Assembly: GCA_943735955.1 (NCBI GenBank)
Contig: OX030956.1
Coordinates: 13,253,719 to 13,317,718 of the forward strand
Direction: 5' to 3'
Length of the DNA: 64,000 bases
Source: Piscicola geometra
Taxonomy: Eukaryota > Annelida > Clitellata > Hirudinida > Piscicolidae
Part shown: piece by piece, positions 24,641 through 35,269 of the stretch
How the letters are laid out: every line of letters begins with the position of its first letter
Position numbering within the stretch: the first letter of the stretch is position 1
The notes under the pieces: model-generated
What the model was told of the DNA's origin: nothing
Database searches by the model: none
Seen by the model: only the letters and a program-made list of their open reading frames with translations
Made by a program: the position numbers and the translations under genes

Positions 24641-25738
24641 TAGAGACCGACCGAAATTCGGTTCGTTTTCGGCGCCGACAATGCCAATTTTCTTAGTTTC
24701 GGCAATTTTTCGGTTTCGGCCGAATCTAATTTTACAATTTCGGCAATTTTTCGGTTTCGGCCAAAAATAATTTTGTAATTTCGGCTCAATTTCGGTTTCG
24801 GTCGAAATGGATCACATATTTACCGAAAAACCGAAATTTTTATTTATTTATGTAGTTTATCTGATATATCTGTATCTTCAATCGAACTATTAAGTTTGGA
24901 TTCGATTCTCTATTAGATATCTATTAGTTATCGTGGTTGATTGATTTATGGGTGTCATCAGACTAATTATTCGAATAACATATACAAGCATCTGGAACAA
25001 CAATCATGTATTTGAAATTTAAGTAAATTGGGATACGTTCAATGATGATATTTAACAAAACTTTTTTTAAGCAAACTCTATTTTTTAAAACATTTGTTTA
25101 AAAAAATGTTATTGTCAAAAGTAAGTATCTGTATATCCTCAATCGAACTCGAATTATCAGGTTTGGGTTCGATTCTCATCTCTATTAGATATCTTTTAGA
25201 TATCGTGGTTAATTGATTTATTGGTGACATAAGACTAATTGCTCGAATAACATATACAAGCATGTGGAATTCTAGATATCCCTTCTTTGAAAAACACTAT
25301 ATATAAGTCGAAAAAACGAGAAGATTTGGCTTCGATTAATTAATTCAAAAATAAATTGTGAGAATGTCGTTGAATCCTATTTGGAAGTTTTTACAGAATG
25401 TCAGTCTGACTAAAGCAAAGCCTGTCAACAACAAAAATTGTTTGTTGTTGAAAAACATTTATTTTTTGGCTTAAAATATACGCTTGTTTGGATTTACCTA
25501 TTAAACTGGCATTGTCATCGCTAAATACTATTTTTTCATTTTTAATAAAAGTTGAAAAAAATTTCGGTTTCGGCCGAAAATCTGATTACAATTTTGGTTT
25601 AATTTCGGTTTCGGCCGAAAATTGATATTCAATTTCGGCTTAATTTCGGTTTCGGCCGAAAATGGGATTTTAATTTCGGCCTAATTTCGGTTTCGGCCGA
25701 AATAAAAATATCTGTTTCGGTCGGTCTCTATTTACAAC
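24633..25738. mobile_element. non-autonomous hAT-type element with 8-bp TSD
   Basis: The element is 24641-25730. The flanking octamer tttacaac occurs at 24633-24640 and again at 25731-25738, an exact 8-bp target duplication as made by hAT transposases. Terminal inverted repeats start TAGAGACCGACCGAAA at both ends. Both subterminal regions carry several copies of the palindrome-like motif tttcggtttcggccgaaa. There is no transposase ORF. The interior contains a ~260-bp direct duplication (24869-24996 against 25129-25270). Confidence 0.9.
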
Positions 25739-26089
25739 GCTTACTTCAGTCCAGCCAACGCCAACATCTGTGACCTTATGCTAAAATAACTTCTAAAAAT
25801 TCCGGAAAAACATTTCATTTCATCTGTAAATAAAAGTATTATACACTACTGGTAAGTAACTCTAAGTCCACAGCACTAAATTCTTATCCACACCATCGCC
25901 ACCACTCAACCACACCATCATAACCACAGCAACCAAACCCCAACCATGACCACCACTACAGAAAGCCCCATCACCATCACAATCACACCAAAACCACTAC
26001 ATCAACCAACAAACCCCCATCAACCACCACACCATCATAACCACAGCAGCCACCACAACCACTCGACTAAACCATCGCCACAAACGCCA
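25739..26089. other. 3' flank of the bZIP gene with CACAAC/CCATCA low complexity
   Basis: Probable 3' UTR on the minus strand. It consists largely of ACC/CAT repeats (25880-26080) and has no other feature. Confidence 0.5.
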
Positions 26090-28396
26090 TCACTTCAACT
26101 TCAGCCTCTTCACCAAAGCACAATTCATCGACTTTGAGAGTTTCAGCAGCTGCTTTACCTTCTCCTCCAGCCTGGCATTTTCCTTCCTCAACTCAGCGAC
26201 CCTACTCTCCATCTCCAGGTACCTCTTCTTCTGGATCTGTCGAGATCTGTCGCCATGGTGGTAGTGTGGTGGAAAGATGTGGTGGAGAAGTTGTAGTGGT
26301 AAAATGTAATTGGTTATAAATTTGTTGTATGCACCGCTACTATCACCACCAATTAAATCCATCCACTACAATCCATCCCCAACTCCTACAACCACCACTA
26401 CGATTCCTCCACAACCACCACCACAACCACCACCACCACAACCACCACCACCACAACTCAACCACCACCACCACAACTCAACCACCACCGCCACAACTCA
26501 ACCACCACCACCACCAACCTTCTAGATGCGATGTTGTTTTTAATGCGGCGTTCGCGATATTTCACTCTATCTTCTCCCACACCTTCCTCCTCCTCCCCTC
26601 CTTCATTGTTTTCTTCCTCTTCCTCCTTTCCCTCCTCCACTCTATCTCCCCTCACCTTTTTTTCTTTTTTAGATTTCAATTTTTTTAAATTAGACTTAGT
26701 CTTCGAAAGAGTCTTTACAGAATAACTAAATTCAGTTTCATCATTACCATTACCAACATTTTTGTCGCCCTCATCATCATTATCATCACCCCCAACCTCA
26801 TCACCTTTTGTGTTGCATAGACTATTTTTATTTACAGCATCATTACAACGACTTTCAAAATTATGGAGATTTAATATCGAATATAACTCATTGAGATCCG
26901 TGTAAGTGGGGGTAGCATGGGTGTTAAGACTATTAACATAATCATAATAATAATTATTATTATTATCAATATTATTATTATTGTTATTATCATAAATATT
27001 ATCATTATTATTATTATTATCGTTATTATTAGCATTAACAACACAGGTAGAAAGACAAATAGGCTTAGGGAGAGTGTCAACAAAGAGGCTTACCGAAGCG
27101 TAATTGTGGTCATTTAAATAAAAAAATGCGCCACTATGTACATGATGATGATGATCCTCATCAAAATTCAAATTAAAATTGACATCATCAACATAATTAT
27201 TAATATTATTACTTAAAGGTAGACTACTATTACTACTACTACTATTACTACTACTAGTAGTAGTGGTAGTAGGAGTAGTAGTAAGAGTAGCTACTTTCTT
27301 ATCAATCAGCTGTTTACAAAAACTACCATCATTATCATCATCAGCACCGCCACCATACCCCTCACCCACACGATCATTCTTACCGAAAAAAGTTACAAAA
27401 TGATTCAAATCGACATCATTATCATCATTGAAATGATCAAAATGATCATCATCTAAACCCTGTTTAAAAAATATTGAAGGGGAAAGCAGTGAATGGGTGA
27501 CTTCAAGTGGATTAATATTACTGTCATTTCTATTAATATTACTATTATTATTATTATTTAAATTATTATTATTATTATTATTATTATTTAAATTATTATT
27601 GCTGTTATTATTTGAAATATTAGTATTTTTATTCTTATCATCACCATTAACATTATAATTAATATTATTATTACCATTATCATTAGTATTAACATTATTA
27701 AACTTATTATTTTCTTCAAACACCCCCATATAACTTGTAAGACAGGGAGTTGAGGTAGCATTGGCATTGAAACTAATTAATGTAATGGTTGAAGGACAAG
27801 ACAAATTGTTGGAGAATGTTGTCATAGTTGTTTTTGTTGTTGTTGACGTCAGTGTATTTGAAAGGCATGGAGATGTTGTGAATATTAAATTTGTGGATGT
27901 GGTTGTTGTTGAGCTAGATGTGGTTTTTGTGTTTGTAGATGAGGGTGATGATGATATATTACTATTAAATAGGCCACTTGTCTTCTAAACCATAGGAAGT
28001 ATAACAATATGCAAAGGTAGCCTGGGTAGATGAGTCATGATTGTAACTGATGTTGCTGAAAGTGTTAGTATTCATAAAAGCATTGTTGTTGTTGGTGTTG
28101 TGTTCATAGATGTCATCTATATGAATGTCAGTTGTGACATCATCAAAGCAACAAACATTATTGCTGAAGTTGTCATAGTAACTGAAACAGTCATCAGCAT
28201 CTCCATCACAAAGACCATTCTCAAAGGAAACTGGTTCAGTCACTTGAACATCGGGCAGCAATGATGAAGGAGGCTTCAGAGAGGTGCTGTAGAGGTCATC
28301 CATTGGGAGATGAGCATTTGTGCCTATAAGATTGACCTTTTCACTATTCAACAAAAAACTTTCAGTGTCATCAAAGTCTTCTGACCAGTTATCCAT
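26090..28396 (-). CDS. bZIP transcription factor with long Asn tracts (3 exons)
   Basis: Predicted sequence-specific transcription factor. Exons 28396-27978, 27913-26519 and 26246-26090 sum to 656 aa with consistent phases. The basic region straddles the last intron: YRERRIKNNIASRR in exon 2, then SRQIQKKRYLEME in exon 3. The leucine zipper follows (ESRVAELRKENARLEEKV, then KQLLKLSKSM) and the protein stops about 25 residues later. The N-x-x-A-S-R-R-S-R core is canonical bZIP; the RIKNN form recalls the PAR/NFIL3/C-EBP side, but I cannot place it in a subfamily. The N-terminus is acidic (D/E, Y and F rich), as in activation domains. The middle is N-, D- and T-rich with poly-N and a later E-rich run. 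The 64-nt first intron (27914-27977) is inferred from a frame change and good GT/AG sites. Confidence 0.85.
26380..26515. repeat. (CAC/CAA)n repeat in bZIP intron 2
   Basis: ccaccaccacaaccaccacc-type run immediately downstream of the exon 2 donor. The donor itself sits in the repeat (GTTGGTGG). Confidence 0.8.
26940..27030 (-). repeat. AAT/AAC codon repeat (poly-N/D) in bZIP exon 2
   Basis: In-frame ATT/TTA repeats on the plus strand encode an Asn-rich run with Asp and Tyr. A second tract lies at 27530-27690. Confidence 0.75.
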
Positions 28397-29389
28397 TTTA
28401 ACAAGGCAATAACAACTTTTATTAGTTTATCAGTGAGTTTTTCGAACAATGAAATATTATTTAGTTTAATTATTAATTTGAAATTATTTGGAAAACTGTC
28501 ATTAAAAAGATTCTATCTTTTATAGTATAAAATTTATACTCAATTCATGTTCACTATTTCATTGCACAACTTCTTTAGAACCTTCTAAAATATATTTAAT
28601 AGATTGAGAATTTAAATAAATGAAAATATTAATTTTCTAAACCCAAAAATATAAAATTGATCCTAAATACCAATAAATTAAACCCCAAAAGACTCACTCA
28701 CTTCTGAAGCACCTCGCAACCTACACACTCAACCCATTAACAGATACTCTATAAATGTCAAGTAATAAAACAGCAGAAGGTTATTTTTACATTTTAATGA
28801 AAATAGTTATTTTTATTATTTATCCCTCAAAGCTTCAGCTAGTTTAGATTAACTTTTAAACATATTATAATTTATTTGACGTAATCTAAACAGATGTCAC
28901 TGAATCGGTGTGTAACTATGGTTATAATGTAAATGAAGATAAAAAGTTCAATTTTCACTGAAATATTAGATTTATCAATGAAAAAAATAACATCTTAAAT
29001 TATAAAGTTGAATTTTTATTCAATAAATATATTTAGTATGTATAATTTGCCATCCTCATAGCATTATTTATTGAAAAGGTTTTCAAAAGCATGGAATTGT
29101 GAAACAAACTCTAGAAAATTTATATATCTATATATTTTAAATAGTTTTCTCTTCAAATAGCCAAAATACTTTATATTTCACAATATGTAAGATTAGATGA
29201 GTAGCATATTAGTAAAGAAGCCTTAAAATAAAATTATTTAATTTCGAAATGAGCATAATAAAAAAAACAACCCCATTACCGAAAAAATAAAATAATTGAT
29301 TCTCATCATAAAGCCCAAACCAAAAGAACTAAAGTTCTACCCACATCCACCCCACAAGCCTCCAATCAAAATCAAACGAAACCAGCAAA
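28397..29389. other. spacer between bZIP start and UBXN4 stop
   Basis: AT-rich ~1 kb with no ORF of interest. It should include the bZIP 5' region and the UBXN4 3' UTR. The two genes are in tandem on the minus strand. Confidence 0.4.
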
Positions 29390-30139
29390 TCACATCTGTT
29401 GTGTGGAGTTGCCATTCCAGGTGGCAGCATCGTCATCTTCGTCATCGGCAGTCAACCGGTGAATATTCCCTTCCCGCCGCTGCCTGAGACCTTGGCTGTG
29501 ATGATGATGGGATAGTGTGTTATTTAAAATTTATTATTATTATTATTAAAGTGTCCGTAACCGACTGGCCTTGAAGTTCGTCCGGGTTTACGCCACGTTT
29601 ATAATCGTCGGCGTTGTATCAATATCAATGCTGGCATGAAGCCGTGTAGTCCGTGGTAGCGACTCTAAACATTGGGACGCGACATTTAAGTGGCTTTCAT
29701 GATCTTTCGGAACGTAACTTTTTTTTAATGAAGCGAGTTTTAATGAATTTGTAGTAAATATCACCAAGCCACCACCATAAACATCATCATCACCAAACCA
29801 CCACAATCCACATCATTATCACCAAACCACCACCATCAACATCATCATCACCAAACCACCACAATCAACATTACCAATCCACCACCATCATCATTACAAC
29901 CACCATCATCATCATCACCATCTCACTTATTGGTCTTGGGTCTGGCCCCACTGTCACTGGAAGGGGCAGCAGAAGAATGGGAGGAGTGGGGAAGCGAGGA
30001 GAGGGCAGCCTGGCTGGGGGAGGAGGGGATGATCCATGAGAGCAAGTACTGCAGCACCAAGATGAACCTCGCCCACAACGCCATCAAGCTGAACGCCCCT
30101 GTCGTTGGAGTGGACTCTGCCTGTGTTGTTTGTGTGTTG

Positions 30140-30173
<34 letters not shown>

Positions 30174-32872
30174 TTGTTTGGGTGATTACGTGCGTGAGTT
30201 CAAATAGAGCTTTGAAGGGGGGAGTATGACGTGTTACCTCCTCCCCCCCAAGTCACCTTTCCTCCACTCTACCCCCCCTCCACGCCACCTCCAACCTCCC
30301 CTCCACTCTACCTCCTCCCCCCCTTCCCCCCCCCCCCCCCTCCACGCCACCTCCAACCTCCCCTCCACTCCACCTCATACAACACCACAAGCACAGAAGA
30401 GGGCAGCAGTTTGTACTCATCGAATGTCTTTTCATAATCTTCGATCAGCACCCATGGCAACAACTGAGATAACTTGATATTCTTCACCCTTCCTTCGAGA
30501 TTCTATGTGTGAATGGATTAAGGAATGGGTGAATTAATGGTTTTTCGGTAAATGCATGCATGAATGAATTCTTGAATTCAGAAACTTGGAAACTATTAAT
30601 AAAATGATTTAAGAAATTAATATTTAAAATTGTTTTTAAAATGCCCACCTCCAGCACAAACTGCTTTGCCATGATGAGTTTGTCTTCGGGAGCAAAAGAG
30701 CTGACAAGTGTTGAGCCGTCAGGCAGTTTGAATTGAATCATTGCCACTCTTTTCCTGAACAAAAAGCAATGACAATATCGAGTAGAATAAAAATTTAAAA
30801 GATGTTATTCGAATAAAAATTTATAGATTTTATTCGAATAAAAATGATAAATATTTTATTCGAATAAAAATTATAAATATTTTATTAGAAAAAAAACATA
30901 AATATTTTATTAAAGTAGAAACTTATAGATTATATTAGAATGCCTACTTTGAGGTTTCCATCTTTTCCTGCCTCTTCTCCTTCATCAACTCTTCCTTCTC
31001 CATCTTCTCACTCTCCTCCTTTGCCTTCATCTGACCCCTGACCGCCTGGTACTCGATGTTCTTCCGCTTCCTGTCACGCGTACCAAAGATTATCAATATA
31101 TAAACTAGAATCATATAAAATCGAAATTCAACTTTTTTATAAATAATTTTATCGAATCATTTAAATTCAAATTTCTTTATAAATTCGCACATTCACCTCG
31201 CCTCATCTAAATCCTGTTGTATCTTCTCCTTTTGTGCCTCTGTCCTTGTATTTGGTACACTGACAATTTATCATCATCATCATCATTGCCATGATCATCA
31301 TTATCATCATCACCATGATAATCTTTATCATCATCATCATCATTGCCATGATCATCATTATCATCATCACCATGATTAACTTCAATCAAAAAAAGTTTGC
31401 TGAGACGTAAACTTGAAGAGGTTTAAACCCTCATGGATATGTAAAGAGCATGATGATGATGATGATAATGATGATGGTGATGGTGATGATGATGGAGATG
31501 ATGATGGTGATGATGATGGTGAAGATGATGGTGAAGATGATGGTGATGATGATGGTGATGGAGACGATAATGGTAATGATGATTTTTATTTGAAATAACA
31601 CCAAAATGCACATACAATTGACTTAAAATTCCCCTTTCAACCTTTCAAGAGCAGGAGCGGTTGCAGTGCTTAATGGAGGCTTTGTGTGCTTGCTACTTGG
31701 TGATGATTTTGAAGCTGCCGGTGGTGGTGGTGATGATACTGGTAGCATCTCAGGCAGTTGTGATGATGATGATGATGATTGTGCACTGCCATGCAACTGG
31801 GTGGGTGTTTAAAGTGAAGATTTAAATGGAAAAGTTCCTGACTTTTACAATGAAAATACTGAATTTATAATATAAATAAATCAGGTTATTTTTCTTTTTT
31901 TAATGTAAATAATAATTATTTATGAAAAAAATATTCCTATAACTTAAAATGAGCCATCACTAATGTTTAAAAGTGAATCCACATAAATAAGCAACCTTCA
32001 AAGCTTTATTGAAGCTTTTAATTAGTTCTTCCACTGAAACGTGGCCTTTAGTTACACCCAATACTTTGCCATTCTCACCTATGAAGTACACAATGGGGTA
32101 CGCAAACACTGGGTCTAGGTTTAGAGTGTATTTGAAATTAAGGAATGTATATTTTGTGGTTTCATTTTTAATTGGTATGGTTTTTTAGATTTAAGTTAAC
32201 ATTTTTTTACTATTTTTTTTGGTTAATATTTCATAGAACAATTATTTCGATATTATTTTTACATGTTTCATTTAAGAAGTATGCATATATAAACTTTAAA
32301 ACTTTCAAATTTTTGTTAACATAAAAAAATGAATAAAGTTAAAAAAGTGAGAAAAAATGATATTTTCTATTAAGTAAAAGGATACAAATCTGTCTGAACT
32401 GAGAAGCACTTGTGCTGTAACAAATATTATAATAGGTTTTTTTAAAGGAAAAAATGTATTAACTATGAAAATATATATAATTTATAAATATAAACTTTTT
32501 ATAATTATGAAATTATGAAAATTATACACTGTCCACCTGTCTGCTTGAAGTCTGACTAGGACACATTTATTTTCATTTACTATGTCTTTTACTTGGTTAC
32601 TTTGCCAAGCTTCTCCTTCAGAAGTTTTGTCATCTGAATTTTTAAAAGTATGTTAGCGCATTGATAGATATAATGAAAGAAACTGCTAAAAAGTTATTCA
32701 CACCATTTGATATACATACTTTACTTGATTTAAACTTTAAATTTTAAAATTGTAAGTCTTAGAAGTTATAAAAAATGCAACATAAATTACCTTCTACTAA
32801 AACAACAAAAAGAGATTTTAAAGTTTTAGATTTAGCGATCGCTTCCTGAATATCTTTTTCACTCCATTCCAT
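29390..32872 (-). CDS. UBXN4: UBXN4 (erasin), ER membrane UBX-domain protein (11 exons)
   Basis: UBXN4 is anchored in the ER/nuclear envelope and recruits p97/VCP through its UBX domain for ER-associated degradation. Exons: 32872-32791, 32633-32537, 32414-32386 (29-nt microexon), 32114-31996, 31796-31642, 31259-31197, 31070-30948, 30754-30649, 30481-30374, 30120-29927, 29495-29390. Phases are consistent; 393 aa, against about 508 in human. A thioredoxin-like N-domain (MEWSEKDIQEAIAKSK; PVFAYPIVYFIGENGKVLGV) is followed by an S/P linker, a charged coiled coil, the UBX domain (MIQFKLPDGSTLV to LLPSSVLVVL), a hydrophobic hairpin (FSLMALWARFILVLQYLL) and the signature tail TWNGNSTQQM, which is essentially the human C-terminus. 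The start of exon 9 (NIKLSQLLPW) is the least certain boundary. Confidence 0.93.
29550..29610 (-). repeat. dispersed repeat related to 5128-5260
   Basis: gacttgaag/cgggtttacgccac segment, reverse complement of the copy near 5175, inside UBXN4 intron 10. Confidence 0.45.
29758..29920. repeat. (ACCACCATCAACATCATCATC)-type repeat, UBXN4 intron 10
   Basis: Four copies of a ~40-bp unit built on caccaaaccaccaccatcaa lie just downstream of the exon 10 donor. Confidence 0.75.
31265..31375. repeat. tandem duplication of a 57-bp (CAT)-rich unit, UBXN4 intron 5
   Basis: The unit tatcatcatcatcattgcca plus following sequence at about 31270 is repeated at about 31327. A (GAT)n tract follows at 31450-31585 in the same intron. 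Confidence 0.75.
31450..31585. repeat. (GATGGT)n microsatellite
   Basis: GAT/GGT run within UBXN4 intron 5. It produces D- or H-rich shadow ORFs. Confidence 0.85.
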
Positions 32873-33127
32873 TTTAAATTATTTTTTATTTTTGATGTAT
32901 TTTAAATAACATACGTCATACTACTCGTTCAATAAACTGGTTTTAAAATATTCACAATTTAAATGAAAAAAGTGTGAATAATTACCATAAATTTCAACAT
33001 ATATTAATTTTTTTGAATAAGAAAAACAAATTGCCTTTGAAGAGCTGATGCTTGCTCTTTTTTCTTTAATCATCTTTGGTTAGCAGCTGTAATCTTGTAG
33101 AATAAAGAGTTTTGGGTAGATTTTTAA

Positions 33128-33304
33128 TTAAAAATTTAAAAAATAATTATTAAGACCTGATTTTTTCACTTTTAGTAGTTTTTCAAACGTAGTGAACTGC
33201 AACAAAGAATAGAATAAAGCCACAATGACAACAATTTGAGTCTTGGCAAGGGTCTTTTCTGCACCACGGGTTACACCCTTAACAACAGTGCCAAGAAGAT
33301 TCAT
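33128..33304 (-). CDS. small ORF, 58 aa, tandem paralogue (copy 1)
   Basis: Starts MNLLGTVVKGVTRGAEKTLA and has the same layout as the copy at 33367-33534, with three extra residues after the hydrophobic segment. Function unknown. No splice sites or poly(A) signal can be assigned with confidence. Confidence 0.33.
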   Translation of the reverse strand: MNLLGTVVKGVTRGAEKTLAKTQIVVIVALFYSLLQFTTFEKLLKVKKSGLNNYFLNF

Positions 33305-33366
33305 AAATATTTTTTGTGTTAGCAGCTGTAATCTTGTAGAATAAAGAGTTTTGGGTAGATTTTTAA

Positions 33367-33534
33367 TTAAAAATTTAAAAAATAATTATTAAGACCTGAT
33401 TTTTTCACTTTTAGTCGTTTTTCAAACTGCAACAATGAATAGAAAAAAGCCACAGTGACAACAATTTGAGTCTTGGCAAGGGTTTCTTCTGCACCACGGG
33501 TTACAGCCTTAACAACAGTGCCAAGAAGATTCAT
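33367..33534 (-). CDS. small ORF, 55 aa, possible membrane peptide (copy 2)
   Basis: The ORF begins MNLLGTVVKAVTRGAEETLA, has a hydrophobic segment around IVVTVAFFYSLL and ends with a basic stretch (KRLKVKK). It is 91-97 percent alike in its first part to the neighbouring copy. The only indel between them is 9 nt and in frame, which suggests selection for coding, though two young duplicates would also look alike. I do not recognise the family; it may be part of a mobile repeat. Confidence 0.35.
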   Translation of the reverse strand: MNLLGTVVKAVTRGAEETLAKTQIVVTVAFFYSLLQFEKRLKVKKSGLNNYFLNF

Positions 33535-33660
33535 AAATATTTTTTGTGTGTGAATGATGCTATAGTAGGAATGATGATGATGGTGATATGGGTGAGGTTT
33601 GGTTAAATTAAATATTAAAGGTATTTTATTTTTCTTTAAATTCATGGGTTAGGGTTTCTA

Positions 33661-35030
33661 TTCTGGGCGGTTTAAAGTGTTATATTTAGCAAAATTATTG
33701 ATTGAATGGGTTCGGAGTGAATGATAACGTTATAATAATGGTTTGAAATACTATTACAAGCACGCCACTTGAACGAAATGCCTTCAGCAGGATAACTTTT
33801 CTTTGAATATTTTGAAAGCTTCTATGAACCAAACGTCCTGACTGTATATTCTGGCGCCTGATTGCTAGTTTTTAACTAAGAAAATTAATTTTCCTATTTT
33901 ATTAGAATTCACAAAAACAGCATCAAAAATTGTATTTATGTTGGAATGCAACACTGTTGGGTTTAAGAAAATAATGATTTCAAATTCATATTTATCAGAA
34001 TTAACATGAGAATATTTCCTAAAGCAATCTTAACATTACGGCACAAGAATCTTGGAAGATTTGTATACATGAACGTGCCGAAAAACGCCCTTTTTCTACA
34101 TACAAAACGATGTTCGCAATAAGATGCAACCGAAGAGAGTTCAAATAACTTGATGGAATAGCAGTTTGCAGTAGAGACCTTGATGGCAACAAATTCAGAA
34201 CACTGAGTCATATTCAAGTGACAGCGTAACAACTACTGCTACGTTTGGTTTTCGCCAAAGATTAAAAGATATTTGTATTATAATAAATTAATTCACAACA
34301 TCATTGGTCCAATGTCTTGCGAGGAACATCAATTTATTCAGCAACAGAAATGATATGGCTTCAGCGACAGAACTATTAAAAGATTGCGATAAACAGGGAG
34401 TAATTCACCTACAAGGAAACATAAATTGAATGAGCTGGATGAAGCAATTGAATGCATCACTAGAAATTCAAGCATCACCACCTACAAAAAAACAATTGAA
34501 AGCACTATAGACAAAGTTTTAACAGCACCAATAAAAATTCTACCATCAAAACTTTCATCAAGTATTGGCGTTCGAGTTGCAGTAGCTGAAAATAGGAATA
34601 CATTTTCTTCCAATCATTCACTGACGAACACTTTAAGTTAAGATGAGCGTCGCAAAAGAAGAAATTAAGTCCCTCTTTTACACTCTTCCAACCATACGAG
34701 AAACACCATATGAGTAAGTAGATGGGGTAGAGGTACAGTGATTTAAAGAAACATAAAAAGATCTATTAGATAAATATGACTTAATCCATAAAAACGAAGA
34801 ATCATTAATATGAACTTATTTTTGAGTAATTGTAGTAATAATAGTTTTAAATTCACTATGGACTGGAAAAATCTCTCTAAAGCCAACAAACCCCCATTTC
34901 ACATTGAAACTAACAAAATAATGTTTTTTCCCAATTTTATTAGAAAATGTGTAATTAAGTTAGTAAGTTTAGAAGTTGCTAATGGAAAAGTTAGGCTTGT
35001 AATACGATCGGTTAGCAGATCATTTACAAG
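33661..35030. other. unassigned stretch with short ORFs
   Basis: ORFs at 33963-34232 (-), 34426-34641 (+) and 34810-35067 (+) are short and match no family I know. The codon usage at 34426-34641 looks more coding-like than its surroundings and it may be remnant transposon protein. Confidence 0.3.
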
Positions 35031-35269
35031 TACACTCCCTCTGGGACTGACCGGCCCGGACTCTTAAGCGCCCTCAAGCGCTATCAGAACGAAGAGTCGA
35101 AGGTCTCTGAAGCGAAAATTGGAGCTTTTTACTCCAAACTTAGTGGGGACCTCCAAGCATCTCACTAAATAGTGACAAATGTGGTAACTGCCCTGAGTTC
35201 AGGCATGGCCGATGTGTTGAGTGCCTTGCAGGGCATGAGAAGTGACATGCAAGATCAGAGGAATTTCGT

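Larger units (their letters stand above)
33063..33660 (-). repeat. tandem duplication carrying two copies of a small ORF; diverged member of a dispersed repeat family
   Basis: A ~239-bp unit (33080-33318 and 33319-33550) is duplicated head to tail. Each copy carries a small ORF (separate entries). The outer end, tttggttagcagctg followed by gaataaagagttttgggtag, matches the end of the repeat copies at 42845, 52390 and 62930 (ggttagcggctg ... gaataaacggttttgggta). It is therefore probably an older member of that family. Confidence 0.7.
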
